A stretch of 13,107 nucleotides of DNA, taken from NCBI GenBank assembly GCA_027484495.1, contig JAIXSW010000158.1, forward strand, positions 1 through 13,107, read 5' to 3'. Positions 6,849-13,107 of the stretch are shown here, one piece after another. Position numbers and translations under genes: made by a program. The notes beneath the pieces are model-generated. The model saw only the letters and a list, made by a program, of their open reading frames with translations, ran no database searches and was not told where the DNA came from. Source of the DNA: Gammaproteobacteria bacterium (GTDB lineage Bacteria; Pseudomonadota; Gammaproteobacteria; Enterobacterales; Alteromonadaceae). Every line of letters starts with the position of its first letter. Position 1 is the stretch's first letter.

Positions 6849-9554
6849 ATGAACAAACGACACCCGCGAATGACGCCGGCGCGCACGTTGACACTGACAG
6901 GCGGCCTGTCCGGCGCCCGGCTCAGTAAAACGCTGTTTTGCACGGCACTGCTTGGCAGCACGCTGCTGACCGGCTGCGGCGGCGACACCGCTACCCAGAC
7001 TGATCTCAGCAAAACCGATACCAGCAAACCAGCCACCGGCTGGAATTTAGTCTGGAGCGACGAATTCGACGGCCAAAGTATCGATAGCAATAAATGGAAC
7101 TTTGAAGTGAACTGCGCCGGCGGCGGCAATAACGAAAAACAATGTTATACCGCGGACAAAGCCAACGCCTTTACCAGCGGCGGCATGCTGAATATTGTGG
7201 CGAAACCAGCCGCAACAGGTGCTGAAAAGCCTTATACCTCGGCCCGTCTGACCACGAAGAAAAAAGCTGATTTTAAATATGGCCGCTTTGAAATGCGCGC
7301 CAAACTGCCATCAGGTCAAGGCGCCTGGCCGGCGTTCTGGATGATGCCCACCGATTCCGTCTACGGCGATTGGCCGCGTTCCGGCGAAATTGACATCATG
7401 GAAGCGGTCAATCTGAAGGTCAAAGACGCCAAAGGCAACGTCGAATCCAATGTGCACGGCACGCTGCATTACGGTAAACCCTGGCCAAATAACAGCAGCT
7501 CCGGCAAAAACTACACGCTGCCAGGCGGTAAAAATCCGGCCGACGACTTCCATACTTATGCGGTGGAATGGCAACAAGGCGAGGTCCGCTGGTATGTCGA
7601 CGACTACCTGTATGCGACACAACGTCAATCCGAAGTTCGCTTCAACAGCAAAGATCAGGCGGTGGGCTTAAAACACCGTGGCTGGTTTACTGAATATTTT
7701 GACCAGACCAGCGGTAAGTTAAATACCTATTGGACCAGTGCACCCTTTGATCAGAAATTCTTCCTGATCCTGAACTTCGCAGTCGGCGGTAACTGGCCGG
7801 AAAACGTCAACAACAAAGGCATCGACGCAGCAGCTTTTGCCAACGGCCAAAGCTTTGTCGTTGATTACGTCCGCGCCTATCAATGCGCCGCCAATCCGGA
7901 TACCGGCAAAGGCTGTGAAACGATACGGCCTGGTTATGACAAAACCAGCGACGCTTTAGTCGAAGGCAAAGCGCCAATTCCGGTGCCACCATCAGATGGT
8001 GTGGCTCGCAATCTGGCTATTTTTGACAATGCCGAAAATCCAAGCTGGCCAGGTTGGGATTGTTGCGGTGGCAGCAAACCAACAGTGGTCAACGACAACC
8101 AACGCGGCGGCGTGATGGAATTCCGCGTCGGTGGTGCCCCCACCGTCAACGGTTTTATCAGCCGCGCGGAATTTATCAAAGATCCGGCCGGCACGCCGTC
8201 ACCGTTTGACGCTTCACCGCTGGCGAATACCGGCAGCTTAAGTTTCGCGATGAAAGCCGTGTCACTGCCGAATAACGCCGCAGCGGTGTGGAAACTGAAA
8301 GTTGAAAGTAACAACGCCGCCAGTGCAGTAGAAATGGACTTAACGGCAAGCAATGAAGGCAAAGCGCCGGCCGCCGGTGTCTGGCAAACCTACACCTTTC
8401 CGCTGAAAAAACTGGCCGATGCCGGCCTCGATTTATCATCGATTGATGTGGTGATGATTTTCCCGGCATGGGGAACTGGTGAAGGCGCCGTGTATCAGGT
8501 GGATGATGTCAAAATCGCCGGCCCTGGCAGTGCTGCCCCATCTTTAACCCTGTTTAAGGACAGTCAGAATCTGGACTGGCCAATGTGGGATTGTTGTGCC
8601 GGCAGTAAACCAACTGAACAGCTGGACGACGCCGCACATGGCATGACCGCTGAATTTACTATTGGCGGTGCACCCACTGTGATGGGCTTTATTACCCGCC
8701 CCAGCAATAACGGCGGCAACAAACCCTTTGATGCCAGCGCTATTTTGGCCAAAGGCGTGGTGAAGTTTGACCTCAAAGTCGTGACAGCACCAAATGACCC
8801 GGCGTCCGTGTGGAAATTTAAAGTCGAAGCCAACAACGCCGCCACCGCTGTGGAGTTGAATCTGACCGACAGCGTCGAAGGCAAAGCGCCTGTTACCGGC
8901 CAATGGCAAACCTACACCTTTAAACTCAGCGACTTAGCCGCCAAAGGTTTAGATGTCAGCGCTATCGATGTCGTGATGATCTTCCCGGCCTGGGGCACAG
9001 GCAATGGCGCCGTGTATCGCGTCGACAACGCCAGCATCGGCGAACCAGCCGTGCCGAGTAACAGCGGCCTGACTCTGTTTGCCGACGCTGCGGCTGCCAA
9101 CTGGTCGCTGTGGGATTGTTGTGGTGGCAGTAAACCAACGGTCGAAGATGACGATGCGGCACATGGCAAAACGGCCCAATACAAAATCGGTGGCCAACCA
9201 ACAGTGATGGGCATCTTTGCCGCTGACGGCACTTATTTTGACGCCAGCAACATCCTCAACACCGCTGTGGTGAAATTCGAGATGAAAGTCGTCACACCGC
9301 CAAGTGACAGCAGCGCTGACTGGCTGTTTAAGATTGAAGCCAAAGACGCTGCCAGTGCCGTTCAGCTGAAACTGAGCGAAAGCCTCGAAGGCAAAGCACC
9401 GGTGGTTGGTCAGTGGCAAACCTACAGCTATCGCTTAAAAGATTTGGCCGACAAAGGTCTGGACGTCAGTGCTATCGACATCGTGATGGTATTCCCGGCC
9501 TGGGGCCAGGGTAATGGCGCTGTATACCGGCTCGACAACGTTCAGATCAAATAA
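6849..9554 (+). CDS. GH16 family beta-glucanase lipoprotein with three C-terminal tandem modules
   Basis: A 901-residue secreted enzyme. The N-terminus carries a lipoprotein signal with lipobox LLTGC and acylated Cys43; residue +2 is Gly, not Asp, consistent with outer-membrane sorting. GH16 domain about 65-346: WNLVWSDEF (65-73), YGRFEMRAKLPSGQGAWPAFWM (144-165), active-site GEIDIMEAV (179-187) with nucleophile Glu180, Asp182 and acid/base Glu185, FHTYAVEW (234-241), and FFLILNFAVGGNWP (304-317). This pattern fits laminarinase-type endo-beta-1,3(-1,4)-glucanases (GH16_3-like); substrate is inferred. A linker (about 347-387) leads to three repeats (388-556, 566-731, 741-901), each opening with W..WDCC.GSKPT and ending with FPAWG.G.GAVY..D, probably beta-sandwich carbohydrate-binding modules. 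AGGA lies eight bases before the ATG; an in-frame ATG at 6870 would also leave a valid signal. Probably repressed by the LacI-type operator at 6711-6739 and read on into the downstream receptor. Confidence 0.93.
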   Translation: MNKRHPRMTPARTLTLTGGLSGARLSKTLFCTALLGSTLLTGCGGDTATQTDLSKTDTSKPATGWNLVWSDEFDGQSIDSNKWNFEVNCAGGGNNEKQCYTADKANAFTSGGMLNIVAKPAATGAEKPYTSARLTTKKKADFKYGRFEMRAKLPSGQGAWPAFWMMPTDSVYGDWPRSGEIDIMEAVNLKVKDAKGNVESNVHGTLHYGKPWPNNSSSGKNYTLPGGKNPADDFHTYAVEWQQGEVRWYVDDYLYATQRQSEVRFNSKDQAVGLKHRGWFTEYFDQTSGKLNTYWTSAPFDQKFFLILNFAVGGNWPENVNNKGIDAAAFANGQSFVVDYVRAYQCAANPDTGKGCETIRPGYDKTSDALVEGKAPIPVPPSDGVARNLAIFDNAENPSWPGWDCCGGSKPTVVNDNQRGGVMEFRVGGAPTVNGFISRAEFIKDPAGTPSPFDASPLANTGSLSFAMKAVSLPNNAAAVWKLKVESNNAASAVEMDLTASNEGKAPAAGVWQTYTFPLKKLADAGLDLSSIDVVMIFPAWGTGEGAVYQVDDVKIAGPGSAAPSLTLFKDSQNLDWPMWDCCAGSKPTEQLDDAAHGMTAEFTIGGAPTVMGFITRPSNNGGNKPFDASAILAKGVVKFDLKVVTAPNDPASVWKFKVEANNAATAVELNLTDSVEGKAPVTGQWQTYTFKLSDLAAKGLDVSAIDVVMIFPAWGTGNGAVYRVDNASIGEPAVPSNSGLTLFADAAAANWSLWDCCGGSKPTVEDDDAAHGKTAQYKIGGQPTVMGIFAADGTYFDASNILNTAVVKFEMKVVTPPSDSSADWLFKIEAKDAASAVQLKLSESLEGKAPVVGQWQTYSYRLKDLADKGLDVSAIDIVMVFPAWGQGNGAVYRLDNVQIK
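8010..9551 (+). repeat. Three tandem ~165-codon module repeats in the GH16 gene
   Basis: Copies at 8010-8516, 8544-9041 and 9069-9551 encode homologous modules (residues 388-556, 566-731, 741-901). Shared landmarks are WDCC.GSKPT, the IGG.PTV.G block, FDAS, EGKAP..G.WQTY, GLD.S.ID.VM.FPAWG and GAVY..D. Some short DNA runs around the WQTY and FPAWG codons are nearly identical. Copies 2 and 3 look closer to each other than to copy 1. Internal duplication is the simplest explanation. Confidence 0.88.
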
Positions 9555-9626
9555 GCATGCAAATTAAATGCGTTTACAGATCAAATAGTTGAACTAGAAA
9601 CACCTGATCATTAAACAGATCACAGT

Positions 9627-9658
9627 CACCCGGCCCGCTGTCGTGTCGCCGCCGGGTG
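9627..9658 (+). repeat. Hairpin between GH16 and the second TonB receptor
   Basis: CACCCGGC (9627-9634) and GCCGGGTG (9651-9658) form an 8-bp perfect GC-rich stem with a 16-nt loop, ending 20 nt before the receptor ATG. No T-tract follows, so it is not an intrinsic terminator. It overlaps the GTG at 9643 that would be the longest possible start, which argues further for the ATG at 9679. Possible roles are mRNA stabilisation or setting the enzyme-to-receptor ratio. Confidence 0.55.
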
Positions 9659-9668
9659 CAGTGAAAAC

Positions 9669-9672
9669 AGGA
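9669..9672 (+). promoter_or_regulatory. Ribosome binding site deciding the second receptor's start
   Basis: AGGA lies six bases before the ATG at 9679. No comparable SD precedes the in-frame GTG at 9643, which instead sits in a hairpin loop, so the shorter 984-residue protein is preferred. Confidence 0.7.
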
Positions 9673-9678
9673 TTGCGT

Positions 9679-12633
9679 ATGAACAAAACAATGTTTAGTA
9701 AAACCAAGCTCGCCAGTGCGATACTGCTGACGCTCGGCGCCGGCTTGCCGGCTTATGCCGCACAGCAGCAAACGGCCGCCAGCGCTGCAGAAGAAAAAGT
9801 AGAAGTGATTGAAATCAAAGGTATTCGCGGCAGTTTAATCCGCTCGATGGATATCAAACGCGAAGCCAATGGTGTGGTTGATGCGATTTCCGCTGAAGAG
9901 ATGGGGAAATTCCCGGATACCAACCTGGCTGAATCGCTGCAGCGGATCACCGGCGTGTCGGTCAGCCGCGCCAATGGCGAAGGCAGTCAGATCACGGTAC
10001 GCGGTTTTGGCCCGGATTTTAACCTGGTGACGCTGAATGGCCGGCAAATGCCGGGCACCGGCTATACCCGTTCTTATAGTCTGGAAAACTTATCCTCCGA
10101 AGGCGTCAGTGCGCTGGAAGTCTATAAAACCGCGCGCGCCTCAAACCCGAGCGGTGGTTTAGGCGCGACCGTTAATATCATCACCAGCCGGCCGCTGCAA
10201 AAACCGGGGTTACATGCTTCTGCGACTGCAAAGGGTATCTACGACAGCTCAAATGAGATTGGCGATGATGTGACGCCGGAACTGGCGACAGTGTTGAGTT
10301 CGACCATGTTTGACGACAAAGTCGGTCTGGCGCTGTCTTTGTCGCATCAGGAACGCGACTTCCAGAAGCAACAAGCCAACGTGCAAGGCTGGCAGGCCAA
10401 TGTGGCGCTGCCAACACTAGCAGCAGATAAAGTCAAAGACGCCCGCCCGGTTGGCGCGGACGGCAAACCAACCGGCAATTATTATTTTGCCAAAGACATG
10501 AACTACAGCATTGAAGACGTGCAGCGTGAGCGCAGCAACGGCCAGTTGACGTTACAGGTGCGGCCAATTGACGCGTTCACAGCGACCATCGACTACACCG
10601 CATCGCGCGCCATCACCGGCAGCCAGAGCATCGGCTGGGGCATCTGGAACGAGTTTGGCGGCAACATCAACGGCTATGAATTAGACGCCAACGGCACAGC
10701 CCTGTACGCCGATATCAGCGGCAACGACGGCTCATTCACTGCCAGCAAAGGCACCACCGAAGTCAAAGCGGCATCGGTCGGGGTGAATTTTGACTGGCAG
10801 GTGTATGACGCGTTGCAACTGACGCTGGATTACCATGACTCGGACAACAAAGCCGACAATGGCGCTGACAAAGGCCTCGGCAGTCAAGGTCAGGTCATTT
10901 TGGGTTCAGACCAGCTGCTGCGCAAAGTCTACGACTACCGCAGTGGTGAGATCCCACAAGCGCTGGTGTACTGGAAAAACGGCACCACTACGCTGAACCC
11001 GGGTGAGATTGACTCGAACTTCAGCCAGTTTATCCATTCACCGGGCAAAGCCGAGATTCAGCAATGGCAACTCGATGGTAAATGGGACAATGATTTCTTC
11101 AAGTTCCCGCTGACCGATGTCGGTTTTGGTATTGCGCGCACTGACCAGACCATGGGCGGCCAACAAGGCTGGAGCGGTCTGCGTGGCGGTCCGGGCTTTA
11201 ACCCGGCATATCCGCAGATTTTCCCGGATGCGATGTTTATCCGTCATAGCACAGCGAACTTCCTCGACCAGTTCGCTGGCGGTGGCAATAATCTGCAGCC
11301 CAACTACTACTACAGCTATGACTTTGACGAAGCCGTTGCCCGCCAGCTGGCGTTCCTGACCAAAGCCGTCATGGGTGCGGACGAATATTCAATTGACCCG
11401 TACATCGATGGCATCGACAGCGAAAGTTATGTCAACGAAGTCACCGACAGCGTCTATCTGCAAGGCCGTTTTGATTTCACGCTGAAGGATATCCCGCTGC
11501 AACTGAATCTGGGCCTGCGCTACGAAGAAACCAGCGTCGACAGCACCGTGCGCCAGCGTGTTGAAACGCAGGTGAACTGGGAAAGCCCGTCCGAGTGGAT
11601 CACGCAGTATCAGCAAGGCGGCACGGCTAACTTCCTGGCGCAGGAAGGCAAGCACGACGTGTTACTGCCGATGTTTGACCTCAAAGCCGAACTGCGTGAG
11701 GACTTAGTCGGTCGTTTCTCTTACGGCAAAAGCATCACCCGGGCACCACTGGGCTTTCTGGCCGGTGGCCGCAGCTTAAGCGGCAGTCCAAAACCAGATG
11801 CGCGCAGCGGTAGTCAGGGCAATACCAATCTGTTGCCGTTTGAATCGACCAACCTCGATCTGAGCCTGGAATATTATTACACCGAAGGCAGTTATGCCGC
11901 CGTCGGTTATTTCCGCAAAGACGTCGATAACTTTATTCAGACGACTATCACCCAAACGACGGTCGAAGGCCTGCGCGATATCCTGAACGGCCCGCGCTAC
12001 AAAAAAGCCGTGGCCGACCTCGCCGCCCGTGGCGAGCAAGCCACCAGCAGCGCGATTTATGCGCAAATGCTGGCCAATGGCAATGGCAACGCGCAAGGCA
12101 AAATTGAACCGGCAGCGGATGATCCACTGATGGTGTGGCAAATCAGCCAGCCGGCCAATACCGACAGTAAAGCAGTGGACGGGTTTGAAGTGGCCTTCCA
12201 GCATCTGCTCGGCGAAACCGGTTTTGGCCTTGGTGCCAACGCGACTTTTGTACAGGGTGATGTCGAATTTGACGTGATGAGCCTGAGCCAGCAAGCGCCG
12301 CTGACCGGTTTGAGTGACTCTGCCAACATGCAGCTGTTTTATGAAAAAGACGGTCTGTCAGTCAAAGTTACTTACGCCTGGCGGGATTCATACCTGATTG
12401 GCGTCGGTCAGGCGCAAGGCTCCAGCGATGCACCACCGCAATTTGCTGAAACCTTTGGCCAGTGGGATTTGAGCGTCAACTACGACATCCTGCCAGAACT
12501 GACCGTGTTCCTTGAGGGCATTAACCTGAACAACGAAACCGAACGCGGTTATGGCCGCTTCGAAGAGCAGTTCCTGTTTGCCCGCCAATACGGCCCGCGC
12601 GTGGCGCTGGGTGTGCGCTATCGCCTGGAATAA
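9679..12633 (+). CDS. TonB-dependent receptor (TIGR01782-like), downstream of GH16 beta-glucanase
   Basis: A 984-residue outer-membrane receptor. The reading frame is open upstream to a GTG at 9643, but the ATG at 9679 is preferred: AGGA lies six bases upstream, and the protein then starts directly with a signal peptide (Lys-rich start, core LASAILLTLGAGLPAYA, likely cleavage after Ala27). Then a TonB-box-like VEVIEIKG (41-48), a plug (about 49-172) with GKFPDTNLAESLQRITGVSV (76-95), ITVRGFG (105-111), FNLVTLNGR (114-122), ALEVYKTARA (145-154) and GGLGATVNIITSRPL (159-173), followed by the barrel. The last residues are GVRYRLE, so the usual terminal aromatic is not the final residue. It follows GH16 by 124 nt with a hairpin between, and a strong terminator follows 16 nt after its stop. 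Most likely it imports beta-glucan oligosaccharides released by the GH16 lipoprotein; the substrate is inferred from context only. Confidence 0.95.
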   Translation: MNKTMFSKTKLASAILLTLGAGLPAYAAQQQTAASAAEEKVEVIEIKGIRGSLIRSMDIKREANGVVDAISAEEMGKFPDTNLAESLQRITGVSVSRANGEGSQITVRGFGPDFNLVTLNGRQMPGTGYTRSYSLENLSSEGVSALEVYKTARASNPSGGLGATVNIITSRPLQKPGLHASATAKGIYDSSNEIGDDVTPELATVLSSTMFDDKVGLALSLSHQERDFQKQQANVQGWQANVALPTLAADKVKDARPVGADGKPTGNYYFAKDMNYSIEDVQRERSNGQLTLQVRPIDAFTATIDYTASRAITGSQSIGWGIWNEFGGNINGYELDANGTALYADISGNDGSFTASKGTTEVKAASVGVNFDWQVYDALQLTLDYHDSDNKADNGADKGLGSQGQVILGSDQLLRKVYDYRSGEIPQALVYWKNGTTTLNPGEIDSNFSQFIHSPGKAEIQQWQLDGKWDNDFFKFPLTDVGFGIARTDQTMGGQQGWSGLRGGPGFNPAYPQIFPDAMFIRHSTANFLDQFAGGGNNLQPNYYYSYDFDEAVARQLAFLTKAVMGADEYSIDPYIDGIDSESYVNEVTDSVYLQGRFDFTLKDIPLQLNLGLRYEETSVDSTVRQRVETQVNWESPSEWITQYQQGGTANFLAQEGKHDVLLPMFDLKAELREDLVGRFSYGKSITRAPLGFLAGGRSLSGSPKPDARSGSQGNTNLLPFESTNLDLSLEYYYTEGSYAAVGYFRKDVDNFIQTTITQTTVEGLRDILNGPRYKKAVADLAARGEQATSSAIYAQMLANGNGNAQGKIEPAADDPLMVWQISQPANTDSKAVDGFEVAFQHLLGETGFGLGANATFVQGDVEFDVMSLSQQAPLTGLSDSANMQLFYEKDGLSVKVTYAWRDSYLIGVGQAQGSSDAPPQFAETFGQWDLSVNYDILPELTVFLEGINLNNETERGYGRFEEQFLFARQYGPRVALGVRYRLE

Positions 12634-12649
12634 CCAGGCAGTGGCAAAG

Positions 12650-12678
12650 AAAAAACGCGGCGAAAGCCGCGTTTTTTT
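12650..12678 (+). terminator. Rho-independent terminator after the second TonB receptor
   Basis: Six A residues (12650-12655), stem CGCGGC (12656-12661), a GAAA tetraloop (12662-12665), stem GCCGCG (12666-12671) and seven T residues (12672-12678). The A and T runs can extend the stem by six pairs. The GNRA loop, GC-rich stem and T-tract make it a strong terminator for the plus-strand GH16-receptor unit. Because of the A-run it could also work in the reverse direction. Confidence 0.93.
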
Positions 12679-12898
12679 ATGCCGATTAAGAACGGTTCAC
12701 GCAAAGTGCAGGAGCGATTTTCCGTGGTGACGCAAAGCAGCAATACTGTGCCCGTTGTAGTCGATTTTTAGCCGGTTTGGCCGTTCATCCGAAATGTCCG
12801 GCACTAGTCATGACATATAGACGTGGCATACCTGTCTAAATTCGCAAACAACCCAAAACGTAAATCTTAACCATGCCACACCCGGCGAAGATTGCCGT

Positions 12899-12927
12899 TT
12901 GTCCGAAGCCGGCTTTTTTGGTAAAAT
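12899..12927 (+). promoter_or_regulatory. Predicted sigma-70 promoter for the ketosynthase gene
   Basis: TTGTCC (12899-12904) and TAAAAT (12922-12927) are separated by exactly 17 nt, matching the -35 and -10 consensus at four and five of six positions. Transcription would start near 12934, leaving an untranslated leader of about 118 nt before the ketosynthase ATG. A T-rich segment lies in the spacer. No other candidate of this quality was found between the terminator and the gene. Confidence 0.5.
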
Positions 12928-12980
12928 GAACGTTTTTCTCTGAGCCTTACCTGCAGTTTTGCTGAAGTTGTTGCCAACAA

Positions 12981-13055
12981 ATGCTCACTGCAGTCCGGCC
13001 TGTGTTCCCGGTTTCGACTGCTGCAGTTTCAATGGATATGGATAAAGAAGTATGA
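12981..13055 (+). other. Short ORF (24 codons) overlapping the ketosynthase start
   Basis: An ATG at 12981 opens a 24-codon frame, MLTAVRPVFPVSTAAVSMDM followed by DKEV, whose TGA (13053-13055) overlaps the ketosynthase ATG (13052-13054) as ATGA. Further in-frame ATGs at 13032 and 13038 give 7- and 5-codon versions. No good Shine-Dalgarno precedes any of them. It may be a leader peptide giving translational coupling, or chance. Reported as a possible regulatory ORF, not as a confident gene. Confidence 0.25.
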
Positions 13056-13107
13056 CTAAACCCGTGGCGATTATTGGCCAGGCGTTCCGATTTCCTGCAA
13101 CCGATGC
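13052..13107 (+). CDS. N-terminus of a ketosynthase (polyketide synthase type), cut by right edge
   Basis: Only 18 full codons and part of a nineteenth are visible: MTKPVAIIGQAFRFPATD. The pattern P-[VI]-A-I-I-G-x-x-[CF]-R-[FL]-P is the characteristic first strand and turn of the beta-ketoacyl-synthase domain that opens type I polyketide synthase modules. Having it at residue 4 means the ketosynthase domain starts the protein, unlike PfaA-type fatty acid synthases, which have a longer leader. The ATG overlaps the TGA of a 24-codon upstream ORF (ATGA overlap). The nearest SD-like bases are GGA at 13040-13042 and AAGAAG directly before the ATG, neither ideal. Product class is fairly clear from the motif, but module count, pathway and product cannot be judged from this fragment. 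Confidence 0.72.
   Translation, partial: MTKPVAIIGQAFRFPATD

Larger units (their letters stand above)
12634..13051. other. 418-nt intergenic region between receptor and ketosynthase genes
   Basis: After the terminator (12650-12678) it contains no convincing gene; a 29-codon frame from 12679 begins in the terminator tail and lacks an SD. A 7-bp inverted repeat, GTGGCAT (12823-12829) and ATGCCAC (12873-12879), precedes the putative promoter at 12899-12927. CTGCAGT occurs three times downstream (12951, 12988, 13021), spaced 37 and 33 bp apart. This region separates two functional units. Confidence 0.6.

Noticed and set aside
9543..9587. Direct repeat CAGATCAAATA at 9543-9553 and 9577-9587 around the GH16 stop codon.
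   Set aside because: One copy is the last codons of GH16, only 11 bp match, and no transposase or insertion-site structure is nearby; probably chance or a tiny local duplication.
12906..12920. AAGCCGGCTT followed by T's, resembling a terminator before the ketosynthase gene.
   Set aside because: The palindrome has no room for a loop and would leave a stem of only about three pairs; the T's fit better as the spacer of the predicted promoter.
1..13107. CRISPR arrays, tRNA or rRNA genes, insertion sequences or attachment sites.
   Set aside because: No regularly spaced repeats, cloverleaf-like sequences, rRNA signatures, transposase or integrase motifs were seen on either strand.

Overview
The window looks like chromosomal DNA from a carbohydrate-degrading gammaproteobacterium, of the Alteromonadales/Rheinheimera or Cellvibrio kind. 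The grounds are moderate GC, strong Shine-Dalgarno sites, long TonB-dependent receptors of the Xanthomonas/Caulobacter type (TIGR01782-like), a lipoprotein GH16 beta-glucanase, and a LacI-type operator. The genus is an inference. Both ends of the window cut through genes.

Left part (1-6376, all on the minus strand): an apparent four-gene operon. It is transcribed from a TonB-dependent receptor (6376-3293) through a SapC-family protein (3181-2387), a Cupin_8/JmjC-like putative Fe(II) oxygenase (2363-1242) and a flavin-dependent tryptophan-halogenase-type enzyme (1217 to beyond the left edge). The last three genes are packed with gaps of 23 and 24 nt. The receptor is separated from SapC by 111 nt holding two tandem hairpins, a plausible place for processing or attenuation that would give more receptor than enzyme. 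This gene set recurs in polysaccharide- and TonB-rich bacteria, but its biochemical role is unresolved.

Middle (6377-6848): a 472-nt divergent control region. It contains a near-perfect double LacI/GalR-family operator (6711-6739), a possible sigma-70 promoter just upstream of it, and two smaller palindromes.

Right part (6849-12633, plus strand): a GH16 lipoprotein beta-glucanase carrying three tandem ~165-residue C-terminal modules marked by W-D-C-C-x-G-S-K-P-T. It is followed after 124 nt by a second TonB-dependent receptor, paralogous to the first, and a strong GAAA-tetraloop terminator (12650-12678). The likely scheme is cell-surface cleavage of a beta-1,3(-1,4)-glucan by the lipoprotein and uptake of oligosaccharides through the second receptor, induced by release of a LacI-type repressor encoded elsewhere.

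Right edge (12634-13107): an intergenic region with a good sigma-70-like promoter and a 24-codon ORF overlapping the start of a new gene. The first 18 complete codons of that gene, plus a partial nineteenth, read as the N-terminus of a ketosynthase (polyketide-synthase type).
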